NCBI RefSeq assembly: GCF_009914765.1
Contig: NZ_WYDS01000016.1
Coordinates: 62,001 to 126,000, forward strand
From: Halodesulfovibrio sp. MK-HDV
GTDB lineage: Bacteria > Desulfobacterota > Desulfovibrionia > Desulfovibrionales > Desulfovibrionaceae
Length of the DNA stretch: 64,000 bases
Reading direction: 5' to 3'
The position numbers were made by a program, and so were the translations under genes. A model generated the notes under the pieces. It was not told the origin of the DNA. It worked only from the letters and a program-made list of their open reading frames with translations, and did not search any database. This document shows, one piece after another, positions 25,154 through 34,708 of the stretch. The number at the start of each line of letters is the position of its first letter. Positions within the stretch are counted from its first letter, which is position 1.

Positions 25154-26215
25154 CTAACGAATAAGCAATGTTCCGCACTCTGTACCGCTTTTTAGTACTT
25201 CTCCGATCACAACAGCCATCTCGCCCCTTTCTGAAAGGAAGGAAACAGCCTCTTCGACACGTGCTTCAGGCACAGCCAAGACAAGCCCGCCTGATGTCTG
25301 AGCGTCAAATATAAGATCAACCCGCAAAGAGTCAACACCCTCAGCAACTTCTGTTGCGTTTTTACAGTGAAGCTTGTTTGCATGGCTGCCCTCAGGCACT
25401 AATCCCATACTTGCCAACTCCAGCGCCTTATCAAGCACAGGTACGGCCTCGGAGTCAATAGCAACGAGTGCTTTTGATGCCTGTGCCATCTCTAAAATAT
25501 GTCCGCCAAGTCCGAATCCGGTAACATCTGTAGCGGCTTTCAGTTTAAATTGACGAATAAGCTCAGCCCCAATATTATTTAACCGAGCTGACCATCTATA
25601 TAATAGTTCTTCCATTTCCTCACAGCCATCCCAGCTGGCTTTAACACCAGTAGCAAGCACACCGGTACCAACCGGCTTTGTGAGAATCAGGACATCGCCC
25701 TGCTGCAAACCAGCATTAGAGGCATACCCGTCCGGCTCAACGTACCCTGTCACAGAAAGGCCGTATTTTATTTCCGCATCTTCAACACTATGTCCGCCAG
25801 CCAGCACCGCGCCTGCCTCGACGATCTTATCGTACCCGCCTCGAATAATTTCACTCAACATACTTTTAGGCATGCTTTTAACGGGAAAACAAACAATATT
25901 CATAGCGCACCACGGAGTGCCCCCCATTGCGTACACATCAGATAACGAATTCGCGGCAGCAATTTGCCCGAACCGATATGGATCGTTCACAATAGGCGTG
26001 AAAAAATCAAGAGTCTGCACAATGGCCTTACCTGCCGGAAAAGACAAGATTGCTGCATCTTCATTATTAGTCGTACCGGTAAGCACTCTGCCCTGCTCTC
26101 TCTCTGTAGCCCGTGGCAGTGACTGTAAAATCTCCTCCAGGTCCCCTGGAGCAATTTTAGCAGCTCAACCAGCCGCCTTAACAGTATCCACCATTTTAAT
26201 TGTAGGCTTACTCAT
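25154..26215 (-). CDS. selD: Selenophosphate synthase, selenocysteine-containing
   Basis: A 353-residue enzyme that makes selenophosphate from selenide and ATP, the selenium donor for Sec-tRNA. The gene has an in-frame TGA at codon 17 (26165-26167), giving VKAAGUAAKIAPGDL, where U is the position of the catalytic Cys/Sec in this family. The rest reads without break, including GTTNNEDAAIL, KPVGTGVLATG, and TDVTGFGLGGHILEM. A SECIS-like hairpin follows the TGA by 13 bases. The ATG at 26215 lies inside the end of the LysR gene (8-base overlap). Automatic callers would start it falsely at 26086 and lose the active site. Confidence 0.93.
26135..26167 (-). promoter_or_regulatory. Sec codon and bacterial SECIS element in selD
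   Basis: The UGA at 26165-26167 is followed, 13 bases downstream, by a perfect hairpin: CTCCAGG, loop GGA, CCTGGAG (26151 down to 26135 on the minus strand). The UGA-to-loop distance (20 bases) and a G at the loop start match the bacterial SECIS model used by SelB. Confidence 0.85.
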
Positions 26216-27134
26216 GCACAATACCTGCATTAACCCGCATTGAACGAGTTTCATCCTTTAAAAATTGAATAAAGCTATGAATAGCTGGAAAATAGTGACG
26301 ACGGTTGTGATACACACAGAAGAACTGTCTACTCAGTTTCATATTTGAGACAGGAAGAATTACAAGCTCACCGCGTTCAACTTCTGCTGAAACTGCAAGT
26401 CTGGATGTAATTGAAAGCCCCATACCAGCTTTAACAAATTGAATAACTGCATTGGTAGATTCAACCTGCACAACAGACGGAAGGGAGCGGATATCGACAT
26501 TCTGCTCCGCAAGTGCATTGGCGAAAGACTTACGTGTACCGGAGCCTCGCTCACGCATTACCCAGCTGTGCTCCGCAAGAGTTTCAGCTGACAATGGCTC
26601 CTTCATTGAAGCATATGAAGGGGGAGCAATAACCACCAATTCATCGTCAACAATAGGAATAAATGTCAGTTCTGGATCATTTTCGAATGCGCCAACAACA
26701 CCAATCGAAAGATCACCATCAGATAATTTTTGAATAATTGCTTCTGAATCTGCTACTTTCAGTGAAACATCCACATTCGTGTTTTTTAACATGTACTTGG
26801 CCATCACACGGGGGAGTAGATAATGGGCGGGAATCGTACTGCCACCTATGACTATTTCACCGGCAATTTCATCATGCAGCTGCGCTATTTCTGCTTTCGC
26901 TGCATTAATAGATGAAAAAGCTTTTTTGGCATATTTATACAGAATTGTACCTGCTTCTGTAGGCAAAACAATGCGCCCCATTCTATCAAGAAGTGGGACG
27001 GTTAACTCTGACTCAAGCGCGGAAACATGTGCGCTGATGGTCGGTTGCGATAAAAAAAGATCTTTCCCTGCTCGGGAAAAACTTTGTAACTCATAGACCT
27101 TGCAAAACGCTTCTAACTTTCTGTAATCAATCAT
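26208..27134 (-). CDS. LysR family regulator, probably selenium-metabolism associated
   Basis: A 308-residue LysR-type regulator. The winged helix occupies residues 1-60 (RKLEAFCKVYELQSFSRAGKDLFLSQPTISAHVSALE in order), then a linker helix and a two-lobed effector domain (GEIVIGGSTIPAHYLLP). The GGSTIPAHYLLP start of the effector domain resembles CysB/CysL-like regulators. It overlaps selD by 8 bases, so the two are one transcript, which fits the known pairing of a LysR regulator with selD in sulfate reducers. The ATG at 27134 gives the family start MIDYRKLEAF; no good ribosome site is seen at any start. Confidence 0.85.
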   Translation of the reverse strand: MIDYRKLEAFCKVYELQSFSRAGKDLFLSQPTISAHVSALESELTVPLLDRMGRIVLPTEAGTILYKYAKKAFSSINAAKAEIAQLHDEIAGEIVIGGSTIPAHYLLPRVMAKYMLKNTNVDVSLKVADSEAIIQKLSDGDLSIGVVGAFENDPELTFIPIVDDELVVIAPPSYASMKEPLSAETLAEHSWVMRERGSGTRKSFANALAEQNVDIRSLPSVVQVESTNAVIQFVKAGMGLSITSRLAVSAEVERGELVILPVSNMKLSRQFFCVYHNRRHYFPAIHSFIQFLKDETRSMRVNAGIVHE

Positions 27135-27177
27135 ATCTATTGAATACATCGAAAAATGAAATACTGCAATAGACACA

Positions 27178-27207
27178 AAAAAAGGCCGTTGTAAAAACAA
27201 CGGCCTT
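27178..27207 (-). terminator. Terminator of the ribosomal superoperon (after rplQ)
   Basis: On the minus strand AAGGCCGTTG pairs with CAACGGCCTT across TTTTTA, then seven T. It lies 31 bases past the rplQ stop and only 44 bases before the LysR start, so the LysR promoter must be in or near the terminator. Confidence 0.92.
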
Positions 27208-27237
27208 AATATGCATAGTGCGAGACAGGTAAATCGA

Positions 27238-27693
27238 CTATTCAGCTGCGTTAGCAGCTTCTACAGCCTGTTTAACTGCTTCGTCTTTCTGATCCTTGCT
27301 CATAGGAGCAGCGGAGTCAGATTCTTCTACACCGGGCTTGCGGATAAGTTCAATCACAGCCATTGGTGCGTTATCGCCCTTACGTGGAGTAGAGAGCTTG
27401 ATAACACGTGAGTAGCCGCCTGGTACACCTTCGAAAAGCGGTCCGATTTCATCGAACAAAAACTTAACGAGCTGGTGAGAACCAAGAACTTTGTAAGCCT
27501 GACGGCGAGCGTGAAGATCATTGCGTTTAGCAAGAGTAATCAGCGGCTCAATAACGCCACGCAGGCTTTTAGCTTTAACCACGGTGGTACGAAGAGAGTA
27601 ATGAGTCAGCAGAGACTTCGCCATGTTGCGAAACATAGCCTTACGATGTGAAGGTGTTCTGCTGAATTTCTTTCCAGATTTTCTATGCCTCAT
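27238..27693 (-). CDS. rplQ: 50S ribosomal protein L17
   Basis: A 151-residue L17 starting [20 protein letters not shown], the family hallmark, with EPLITLAKR and the YTRV-like GGYSRVIKL block. The C-terminal 35 residues (Ser/Asp/Ala-rich) extend beyond the E. coli protein. It is the last gene of the superoperon and its start overlaps the end of rpoA by 11 bases. Confidence 0.96.
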   Translation of the reverse strand: MRHRKSGKKFSRTPSHRKAMFRNMAKSLLTHYSLRTTVVKAKSLRGVIEPLITLAKRNDLHARRQAYKVLGSHQLVKFLFDEIGPLFEGVPGGYSRVIKLSTPRKGDNAPMAVIELIRKPGVEESDSAAPMSKDQKDEAVKQAVEAANAAE

Positions 27694-28726
27694 TTTGCTG
27701 CTTCCTCTTCAACCAGTCCTGGTATTTCTTCTCAAAGCCATCAACTTGCATGCCAAAATCAAGTTCCATTTCGCCAAGCACGCGACGAATTTCGTCGAGT
27801 GACTTACGGCCAAAGTTCTTGGTTTTAAGCATTTCAGATTCAGTACGCTGAACAAGTTCACCAACTAATGCAACATTTGCACTCTTAAGGCAGTTAGTAG
27901 CACGAACTGAAAGTTCGAGTTCATCGATACCTTTGAAGAGATTTTCGTTCAGGCCGCTATCAGCAGACGCCTGTTCGTTTTCTTCTTCAGAGATGCGTTC
28001 GTCAAAGTTGATGAAAACAGAGATCTGTTCTTTAATGATCTTTGCACTGTAGGCAATGGCATCCTCTGGTGAAACTGAACCATCAGTCCACACTTCAAGG
28101 ATGAGCTTGTCATAGTTGGTCATCTGGCCAACACGGGCCTGCTCAACAGTGTAGGCAACCTTGCGAACTGGTGAAAAACTTGCGTCAAGCTTGATAAGAC
28201 CAATCTCATCGCTAAGTCCTTCATGCGTGTCTGCTGGCACGTAACCTTTACCCATTCTGATCTCGAGTTCAAAAGTGACTTCTTTGTCCTCGGTCAGAGT
28301 GAATAACGGCTGGTCCGGATTAAGAACCATCACGTGCTGGTTGCCTTTAATGGCTTCGGCAGTTACAGCGCCCTGCTTGTTCGCGGTGAACTCAATACGT
28401 TGAGGTTCTTCCGTGTCCATAGCAAAACGTACTGACTTAAGATTCAGTACAATATCAGTAACATCCTCAAGAACGCCCTCAATAGTGGTGAACTCGTGAT
28501 GTACATCTGACATTTTTACTGCAACAGCGGCAGCACCCTGAAGGGAGGCAAGTAACACGCGACGCAACGAGTTGCCGATGGTGTTACCATATCCACGTTC
28601 AAGAGGCTCGCATACAAACTTACCGTACTGCGTGTTGCCTTCGCCGATACGCGCAATGGTGTCCGGTTTAACCAACTCAGACCAGTTGCGAGTATTAATA
28701 GTTCTGTCGCCTTGTTTGATGAGCAT
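27683..28726 (-). CDS. rpoA: DNA-directed RNA polymerase subunit alpha
   Basis: A 347-residue alpha subunit. The N-terminal assembly domain has the blocks [20 protein letters not shown] and [19 protein letters not shown]. The C-terminal domain contains [19 protein letters not shown] and the helix-hairpin-helix [18 protein letters not shown], which contacts UP elements and activators. An extra charged linker ([15 protein letters not shown]) joins the two domains. Spacing to rpsD is 13 bases. Confidence 0.97.
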   Translation of the reverse strand: MLIKQGDRTINTRNWSELVKPDTIARIGEGNTQYGKFVCEPLERGYGNTIGNSLRRVLLASLQGAAAVAVKMSDVHHEFTTIEGVLEDVTDIVLNLKSVRFAMDTEEPQRIEFTANKQGAVTAEAIKGNQHVMVLNPDQPLFTLTEDKEVTFELEIRMGKGYVPADTHEGLSDEIGLIKLDASFSPVRKVAYTVEQARVGQMTNYDKLILEVWTDGSVSPEDAIAYSAKIIKEQISVFINFDERISEEENEQASADSGLNENLFKGIDELELSVRATNCLKSANVALVGELVQRTESEMLKTKNFGRKSLDEIRRVLGEMELDFGMQVDGFEKKYQDWLKRKQQNEA

Positions 28727-28739
28727 GCTTTAAACCCGC

Positions 28740-29367
28740 TTATTTGGAGTAGAGCTCGACAATCAGCTGTTCGTTGATTGGGAACTGAATGTCTTCGCGT
28801 TGAGGCAGAGCCTTAACGGAACCCTTGAAGTTAGGGGCGTCAACTTCCAGCCAATTTGGACAACCGCGTCGAGCGATAACTTCCTGAGCTTCCGCCAGAA
28901 CTGGATCTTTACGATGTTTTTCTACAACAACGATCTCGTCGCCAACTTTCACCTGCATAGAAGGAATGTTTGCCTGACGGTTGTTGAGTGTAAATACGCC
29001 GTGACGAACCATCTGACGAGCTTGCTGACGTGAGTTAGCAAAGCCGAGACGGAACACCGCGTTATCGAGGCGACGTTCGAGAAGTGCGAGCAGGTTTTCA
29101 CCAGTAACGCCTTTCTGCATGTCAGCCTTTTTTAAAGTAGCTGCGGAACTGTTTTTCAAGAATGCCGTACATACGACGAACTTTCTGTTTTTCGCGCAAC
29201 ATAACTGCGTAATCGCTTACTTTTTTGCGGGAACGGCCTGCCTGTCCAGGTGCGTATGGACGGCGGTCGAACGCGCATTTATCAGTGTAACAGCGATCGC
29301 CTTTCAGGAATAACTTTGAACCTTCGCGTCGACAAATGCGACACTTAGCACCATTATATTTAGCCAA
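28740..29367 (-). CDS. rpsD: 30S ribosomal protein S4, with an apparent one-base frameshift
   Basis: The two halves of S4 are in different frames. The first 80 residues ([20 protein letters not shown] to FRSYFKK) run from 29367 and hit a stop at 29122. The rest ([20 protein letters not shown] to QLIVELYSK) continues in the +1 frame to 28740. The break falls in a run of six A (T6 at 29128-29133 on the + strand); five would join the halves as a normal 208-residue S4. S4 is essential, binds 16S rRNA first and autoregulates the alpha operon, so a true knockout is unlikely. A sequencing or assembly error in the homopolymer is most likely; slippage on the A run is the alternative. The N-terminal CxxC residues of zinc-type S4 are present. 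Confidence 0.9.
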
Positions 29368-29384
29368 AACAATCTCCTCTTGTA

Positions 29385-29774
29385 TTAGACGCGACGTCTC
29401 TTAGGTGGACGGCAGCCATTGTGAGGGATCGGGGTAACGTCACGAATGAACGCAACCTTAAATCCAGCAGCGTTGATAGCACGCATGGCGGCTTCGCGAC
29501 CGGTACCTGGACCTTTGACGTAGATACCGACAGTACGCATTCCGTTGTCTTGTGCTTTCTTGGCAGCAGCATCAGCTGCAACCTGAGCAGCAAACGGAGT
29601 AGACTTACGGGAACCCTTAAAGCCAGCCTGGCCTGCGGATCCCCAACTTACTGCGTTACCACGAGTGTCGGTAAAGGTAATAATGGTATTGTTGAAGGTA
29701 GCCTGGATATGGGCGATCCCTACGGGAATATTCTTTCTTTCTTTCTTCTTGCCCGTACGCTTGGGTCTAGCCAT
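29385..29774 (-). CDS. rpsK: 30S ribosomal protein S11
   Basis: A 129-residue S11 with [20 protein letters not shown] in the N-terminal half and the C-terminal [18 protein letters not shown], both hallmarks. It forms the platform of the 30S subunit beside the mRNA exit. It lies 17 bases before rpsD and is separated from rpsM by an unusually long structured spacer of 162 bases. Confidence 0.97.
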   Translation of the reverse strand: MARPKRTGKKKERKNIPVGIAHIQATFNNTIITFTDTRGNAVSWGSAGQAGFKGSRKSTPFAAQVAADAAAKKAQDNGMRTVGIYVKGPGTGREAAMRAINAAGFKVAFIRDVTPIPHNGCRPPKRRRV

Positions 29775-29936
29775 AACTATACTCTCTCAACTAGATTAAT
29801 TGATAGATGGGGTTGGGAACCTCATACGAGCTTAGTACGACTAAGCCGTGATACGCCGGGTCTAAGGAGTTGCATCATATGAAAGCATCCTTAGGCTCGG
29901 GAGAGATTCCACGCCTGATCCTACATGAGGATGGAC
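29775..29936 (-). promoter_or_regulatory. Structured 162-base spacer between rpsM and rpsK
   Basis: All other gaps in this part of the operon are under 20 bases except this and the rpmJ-map gap. It contains two clean hairpins: GCTTAGT-ACG-ACTAAGC at 29830-29846 and ATCCT-ACATG-AGGAT at 29918-29932. No gene, no terminator. It could be an internal promoter or a ribosomal-protein (S4-type) regulatory site. Confidence 0.45.
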
Positions 29937-30308
29937 TTACTTCTTCTTCTTACCAACAACAGCGCGACGTGGACCTTTACGGGTACGTGCGTTTGTCTTA
30001 GTACGCTGACCGTTCACAGGAAGACCGCGACGGTGACGCAGACCACGGTAACAACCGGAGTCCATAAGACGTTTGATGTTGGAAGATACTTCGCGGCGGA
30101 GGTCGCCCTCTACCTTGTAGTCCTGCTCAATAACTTTACGGATCTCGTTAACTTCTTCCGCAGTGACATCGTCAATATTACGTGTCCAGTCAACACCTAC
30201 GGTGTCGAGGATCTGGAGAGCGGTATGACGACCAATGCCGAAAATGTAGGTAAGGGCGATATCAGCACGCTTACCTCTTGGGAGATCTACACCTGCAATT
30301 CGAGCCAC
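29937..30308 (-). CDS. rpsM: 30S ribosomal protein S13
   Basis: A 123-residue S13 beginning [20 protein letters not shown], with YIFGIG and the C-terminal [20 protein letters not shown]. It sits in the 30S head and contacts P-site tRNA and L5. It starts 18 bases after rpmJ. The C-terminal KKKK tail is normal. Confidence 0.97.
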   Translation of the reverse strand: MARIAGVDLPRGKRADIALTYIFGIGRHTALQILDTVGVDWTRNIDDVTAEEVNEIRKVIEQDYKVEGDLRREVSSNIKRLMDSGCYRGLRHRRGLPVNGQRTKTNARTRKGPRRAVVGKKKK

Positions 30309-30326
30309 AATTTACTCCTGGTATGC

Positions 30327-30440
30327 TTAGCCCTGACGCTGTTTATGTCGGGGATTTTCGCAAATGACTCTCAGGATGCCCTTGCGCCGGATAACCTTGC
30401 ACTTAGAGCACATTTTCTTAACTGAAGGCCTGACTTTCAT
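30327..30440 (-). CDS. rpmJ: 50S ribosomal protein L36
   Basis: A 37-residue protein, [20 protein letters not shown] then [17 protein letters not shown]. The zinc ligands Cys11, Cys14, Cys27 and the late His are all present (C+ form), so this is the zinc-binding paralogue. It lies 18 bases before rpsM and 120 bases after map; infA, often found here, is absent. Confidence 0.96.
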   Translation of the reverse strand: MKVRPSVKKMCSKCKVIRRKGILRVICENPRHKQRQG

Positions 30441-30560
30441 CTTTGACTCCATAGTCTGGATCTTCTGACACAACAAAAACTGAGCTGAATAAGCCCAGAA
30501 CTGAGGTCAGTAACACCAAGTTCCACAAGAAGTCAATACAAATAACATGTATTGACTCAA

Positions 30561-31328
30561 TTAATCAGACAAACTCAGAATAACTGGTCCATCTGATGTA
30601 ATAGCAATAGAATGCTCAAAATGAGCAGAAAGCTTTCTGTCTTTGGTTACTGCAGTCCATTGGTCGTCGAGAATATCGACTTCAAAGGACCCTTCAGTGA
30701 CCATAGGCTCAATAGCTATTGCCATCCCAGCTTTCAGTGGGAGTCCCGCATTACCCTGCGGAACAAAGTTAGGAACTTCCGGCTTTTCATGAAGTTTACG
30801 GCCGATGCCGTGTCCTACGAAACGACGGACAATACCAAATCCATGAGATTCAGCATGTTCCTGAATTGCTCTGGAAACATCATTAAGATTATTCCCTGGG
30901 CAAGCTTGCTCGATACCTTTCATGAGAGACTCACGAGTAACATCGATAAGCTTTTGAGCTTTTTCCGATACACTACCTACAGCAAAAGTCCTGGCGTTGT
31001 CACCATAAAAACCTTCAAATAGGACCCCAACATCAAAAGAAACTATATCGCCCTCTTTAAGCTCGCGATCTGACGGGAAACCGTGAACGATTTCTTCGTT
31101 AATCGAACAGCATAAAGAATACGGGAATCCATAGAGACCAAGGAACGCTGGTTTAACATTGAACTGTTTACACAAGTTCATTGTCAGCTCATGGAAAAAT
31201 ATAGTCTTAACGCCTGGGCGAACGTGTTCACCCAGAACGTCAAGAATGATAGCACCAATTCGATTGGCCTCCCGAAGGAGGCCAATTTCTTTCTCATTTT
31301 TTAAAAATACACCGCGGTATTTTTTCAC
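30561..31328 (-). CDS. map: Methionine aminopeptidase type I
   Basis: A 255-residue metalloenzyme that removes the initiator methionine. The metal ligands are visible in order: Asp in DIVSFDVGVLFEGFYGDNA (two Asp), His in VGHGIGRKLHE, Glu in IEPMV and Glu near the C-terminus. The start appears to be GTG at 31328, 9 bases after the secY stop, without a strong ribosome site, so it may be coupled to secY translation. A 120-base gap follows before rpmJ. Confidence 0.95.
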   Translation of the reverse strand: MKKYRGVFLKNEKEIGLLREANRIGAIILDVLGEHVRPGVKTIFFHELTMNLCKQFNVKPAFLGLYGFPYSLCCSINEEIVHGFPSDRELKEGDIVSFDVGVLFEGFYGDNARTFAVGSVSEKAQKLIDVTRESLMKGIEQACPGNNLNDVSRAIQEHAESHGFGIVRRFVGHGIGRKLHEKPEVPNFVPQGNAGLPLKAGMAIAIEPMVTEGSFEVDILDDQWTAVTKDRKLSAHFEHSIAITSDGPVILSLSD

Positions 31329-31337
31329 TTCAGCTTT

Positions 31338-32645
31338 CTACCTTTTTTTAGACTTATTCATAAGTCCTTCATACTGGCGAGAGATCATGTGAGACTCTAC
31401 CTGTGACATAAAGTCCATTGCTACCCCAACGATAATCAAGAGGCTTGTTCCGCCAAAATAGAACGGAACGTTAAGCTTTGCAATGAGAAGCATGGGAAGA
31501 ACACAGATAGCTGCGATGTAAAAAGCACCCCAGAGAGTAATCCTGGAAAGTACTTTATCAATGTACTCTTTCGTCTTCATGCCTGGCCGAATACCAGGAA
31601 TAAAGCCGCCTGAGTTCTTCAGATTCTCTGCAATGTCTTTTGGATCAAAGACAATAGCAGTGTAGAAGAAACAGAAGAATACAATGAGAGCGATGAAAAT
31701 GATGTTATATACAATTGTCTGAGGAGCAAACCATGCTGAGAACTGCTGAATCCACTCTACATCTGGTGCAAATGTGCCGATTGTAGCCGGGAACATGAGC
31801 AAAGAAGATGCAAAAATTGGAGGAATAACACCAGCTGTGTTAATTCGCAGTGGAAGGTGTGTAGTCTGTCCGCCAACCATTTTTCTACCCATTTGACGCT
31901 TAGCGTAATGAATAGGGATACGGCGTTGACCACGCTCCATGAAGACAATGAATGCTAAAACTGCTGCCATGACGACGAGGATGAGAAGACCAACAAAAAT
32001 GCTGAGTTCACCCGCGCCAACAAGGTTAAAGGATCTAAAAAGGGCACCCGGAAGACCAGCAATAATACCGGCAAAGATGATTAAGGAAATACCATTTCCT
32101 ACACCCTTTTCAGTAATTTGCTCGCCTATCCACATAATCAAAACGGTACCTGCGGTAAGCGTAATGATAGTGGTGAGTCGGAAAGCCCATCCGGCTGTTA
32201 GTACAACTGGTGCGCCAATTGGACTGGTCATACTTTCCAGACCAACAGCAATACCCAGACCCTGAATGATGGTAATGAGAACAGTACCATAACGAGTGTA
32301 CTGGGTAATCTTCTGACGACCAGAAGCCCCCTCCTCTTTTGCCATACGCTTAAGATCAGGTGAAACTACCTGCAAAAGCTGTACGATAATAGAGGCAGAA
32401 ATATAGGGCATGATACCGAGGGCGAAGATCGACAAATTACGAAGTCCGCCCCCGGAAAACATGTCAAACAGGCCGAACAGGGTGTTTTGAACGCTGGCAA
32501 AGAAATCAGACAACGCTGCCGTGTCAACACCTGGAACAGGTACATGAATACCGATACGGTATACAGCGAGTAGGAAGAAGGTCCACAACAATTTCTTTTT
32601 CAGTTCTGGCTGTTTCGCCAGATTATCAACACCACTGAGCGCCAC
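31338..32645 (-). CDS. secY: Preprotein translocase subunit SecY
   Basis: A 435-residue inner-membrane channel protein with ten membrane segments. The signature FALGIMPYISASIIVQLL lies in segment 2, where the plug helix follows SGGGLRNLSIF. Cytoplasmic loop 5 carries the ribosome and SecA contact VVFMERGQRRIPIHYAKRQ (as IVFMERGQ...). It starts 7 bases after rplO in the spc part of the operon. Confidence 0.97.
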   Translation of the reverse strand: MALSGVDNLAKQPELKKKLLWTFFLLAVYRIGIHVPVPGVDTAALSDFFASVQNTLFGLFDMFSGGGLRNLSIFALGIMPYISASIIVQLLQVVSPDLKRMAKEEGASGRQKITQYTRYGTVLITIIQGLGIAVGLESMTSPIGAPVVLTAGWAFRLTTIITLTAGTVLIMWIGEQITEKGVGNGISLIIFAGIIAGLPGALFRSFNLVGAGELSIFVGLLILVVMAAVLAFIVFMERGQRRIPIHYAKRQMGRKMVGGQTTHLPLRINTAGVIPPIFASSLLMFPATIGTFAPDVEWIQQFSAWFAPQTIVYNIIFIALIVFFCFFYTAIVFDPKDIAENLKNSGGFIPGIRPGMKTKEYIDKVLSRITLWGAFYIAAICVLPMLLIAKLNVPFYFGGTSLLIIVGVAMDFMSQVESHMISRQYEGLMNKSKKR

Positions 32646-32652
32646 GTTTTAC

Positions 32653-33102
32653 CTACCCTTCAAGCGCCTTGGCTTCGCCGCCGGCGTTTTGGATTTTTTC
32701 AAGTGCAGAAGCAGTGAACTTGTGAGCTTCAATAGTCAGCGCAGCGGAAATTTCGCCACGTCCGAGAATTTTAACAGCTGCACCGTTCTTAGCGAGACCG
32801 CGTGCGTAGATGTCCTCAAGGGTGATGTTACTCTGTCCCTCGAATGATTCTGCAAGGCGATCAAGGTTGATCACGTCGTATACTGCTTTAAACTTAGCGT
32901 TGGAGAACCCACGCTTAGGCAAACGACGGGCCAGAGGCATCTGGCCACCTTCAAAACCTGGACGAACGCCGCCGCCTGAGCGAGCATTCTGGCCTTTATG
33001 ACCTTTCGCTGCAGTCTTACCCCAGCCTGAGCCGGAGCCACGACCGATACGACGACGTTGCTTACGTTCCTCTGGGAATGGGTAAAGTTCATGAAGTTGC
33101 AT
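32653..33102 (-). CDS. rplO: 50S ribosomal protein L15
   Basis: A 149-residue L15 beginning MQLHELYPFPEERKQRRRIG, with the Gly-rich RNA-binding extension RGSGSGWGKTAAKGHKGQNA and GFEGGQMPLARRLPKRGF. It binds 23S rRNA late in assembly. The start overlaps the rpmD stop by one base (TAATG). Confidence 0.96.
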   Translation of the reverse strand: MQLHELYPFPEERKQRRRIGRGSGSGWGKTAAKGHKGQNARSGGGVRPGFEGGQMPLARRLPKRGFSNAKFKAVYDVINLDRLAESFEGQSNITLEDIYARGLAKNGAAVKILGRGEISAALTIEAHKFTASALEKIQNAGGEAKALEG

Positions 33103-33272
33103 TACTCCGTAACCTCCACCATATGAGAAACTTTAGCAATCATACCGCGTACTGCAGCATTGTCCTTAAACTGTTTTTCCTGACGGATCTTTCTCAAACC
33201 TAATGCGTCCAATACTGCACGCTGTTTAGGGAGAGTGCCGATCCGGCTACGTACAAGTTTAATCTTGATCAT
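33102..33272 (-). CDS. rpmD: 50S ribosomal protein L30
   Basis: A 56-residue L30: MIKIKLVRSRIGTLPKQRAV, then LDALGLRKI and a C-terminal VRGMIAKVSHMVEVTE. It has the ferredoxin-like L30 pattern in full. It is too short for a 60-codon threshold, which is why it can be missed. It lies 8 bases after rpsE and overlaps rplO by one base. Confidence 0.96.
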   Translation of the reverse strand: MIKIKLVRSRIGTLPKQRAVLDALGLRKIRQEKQFKDNAAVRGMIAKVSHMVEVTE

Positions 33273-33280
33273 GGCTATAC

Positions 33281-33772
33281 CTACTTCCTAGGAGCTTCGA
33301 GCTTCTTACCACGCAATGAACCGACATAGTCAGCACTGCGCAGGGATGTCAGACCAGCCATGGTTGCACGGAGTACGTTATGTGGGTTGTTAGTGCCGAT
33401 AGCTTTTGCAAGAATATCAGTAACACCAACAGCTTCCATGATCGCACGTACCGGGCCACCAGCGATGATACCAGTACCTTTTGAAGCAGGCTTCAAAACT
33501 ACACGACCAGCGCCGAAACGACCTAATACCTCATAAGGTAATGTACCGTCAACCAATGAGATCTGAACCATGTCTCTTTTAGCACGCTCAGAGGCTTTAC
33601 GTAAAGCTTCAGGAACTTCCTGAGCTTTACCGAGGCCGAAGCCTACGTTGCCCTGACCGTCGCCAACAACAACCAATGCTGAAAAGCTGAAACGGCGACC
33701 GCCCTTTACAACTTTCGCTACGCGGTTGAGATAGACAATCTTTTCAATCAAACCGAGTTCGTTTTGTTCCAT
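33281..33772 (-). CDS. rpsE: 30S ribosomal protein S5
   Basis: A 163-residue S5 with [20 protein letters not shown] and [20 protein letters not shown]. It helps decoding accuracy and has mRNA helicase activity at the entry tunnel. ATG at 33772 ([10 protein letters not shown]) is preferred to an ATG four codons upstream, because it gives the usual start; the ribosome sites are weak for both. Confidence 0.95.
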   Translation of the reverse strand: MEQNELGLIEKIVYLNRVAKVVKGGRRFSFSALVVVGDGQGNVGFGLGKAQEVPEALRKASERAKRDMVQISLVDGTLPYEVLGRFGAGRVVLKPASKGTGIIAGGPVRAIMEAVGVTDILAKAIGTNNPHNVLRATMAGLTSLRSADYVGSLRGKKLEAPRK

Positions 33773-33789
33773 GACTATACCCATACCTG

Positions 33790-34146
33790 TTAAAATTTCA
33801 GGCCTGCTTCACGAGCAGCATCAGCGATAGCTTGAATGCGGCCGTGATAGATGTAGCCATTACGGTCGAACACTACGCGCTCGATCTTCTGTTCCTTAGC
33901 AAGGCGAGCGATTTCTGTGCCAACCTTGGCTGCAGAAGCCTTGTTGGATTTAAGAGCTTCGCCGTCTTTGCTAAGAGTCAGTGTAGAAGCGGCTACGATG
34001 GTAGAACCTTCGCAGTCGTCTACAAGCTGAGCGTAGATATGCAGGTTAGACCTGAAGACAACGAGACGCGGACATTCAGCAGAGCCTGAAATCTTTTTCC
34101 GGATGCGAACTTTACGACGCAACCTTTTTTCGTTCTTGGACTTCAT
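33790..34146 (-). CDS. rplR: 50S ribosomal protein L18
   Basis: A 118-residue L18 with a basic N-terminus ([20 protein letters not shown]) and the blocks [18 protein letters not shown] and [20 protein letters not shown]. It binds 5S rRNA with L5. Gap of 14 bases from rplF. Confidence 0.96.
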   Translation of the reverse strand: MKSKNEKRLRRKVRIRKKISGSAECPRLVVFRSNLHIYAQLVDDCEGSTIVAASTLTLSKDGEALKSNKASAAKVGTEIARLAKEQKIERVVFDRNGYIYHGRIQAIADAAREAGLKF

Positions 34147-34160
34147 CTGTCTAGACCTGC

Positions 34161-34697
34161 CTATTTACCTGCAGATTTACCGGCTTTGCGGCGGATCTGC
34201 TCATTATCATATTTAATGCCCTTGCCTTTGTAAGGTTCCGGCGGACGTACACGGCGAACGGTAGCTGCAAACTCGCCTACGAGCTGCTTATCGATGCCGT
34301 TTACTGTCAGCTTGTTACCCTCAGCTTTTGCCTCGATTCCTTCCGGAAGAGGCATAACTACTGGGTGGGAGAACCCAACTGCAAGTTCAACATTTTTTCC
34401 CTTTACCGCAACTTTGTAACCAACACCGTTGACTTCGAGAGTCTTGGAGAAGCCTTTGCTTACACCTTCGATGCAGTTAGCAACGAGAGTACGACGCAGG
34501 CCGTGCTGTGCACGTGCTACGCGGGACTCATCTTTGCGGGTAATTACTACGTTGCCATCAGCAATTTCGTAATTGAGAGTAGCTTCTACCGGAGTAGAAA
34601 TACTGCCCTTAGGGCCCTTTACATTAATAACTTCGCCCGCAATCTTAACTTCAATACCAGAAGGGATTGCTACAGGCTGCTTACCAATACGTGACAT
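34161..34697 (-). CDS. rplF: 50S ribosomal protein L6
   Basis: A 178-residue L6 made of two similar domains, beginning MSRIGKQPVAIPSGIEVKI, with the C-terminal signature PPEPYKGKGIKYDNEQIRRK. It lies near the GTPase-associated centre. Gap of 11 bases from rpsH. Confidence 0.97.
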   Translation of the reverse strand: MSRIGKQPVAIPSGIEVKIAGEVINVKGPKGSISTPVEATLNYEIADGNVVITRKDESRVARAQHGLRRTLVANCIEGVSKGFSKTLEVNGVGYKVAVKGKNVELAVGFSHPVVMPLPEGIEAKAEGNKLTVNGIDKQLVGEFAATVRRVRPPEPYKGKGIKYDNEQIRRKAGKSAGK

Positions 34698-34708
34698 GAC
34701 TGCACCCG

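Noticed and set aside
26086-26215. SelD starting at 26086 as an ordinary protein
   Set aside because: It would lack the catalytic loop. The upstream codons are family-like with UGA at the Sec position and a SECIS hairpin.
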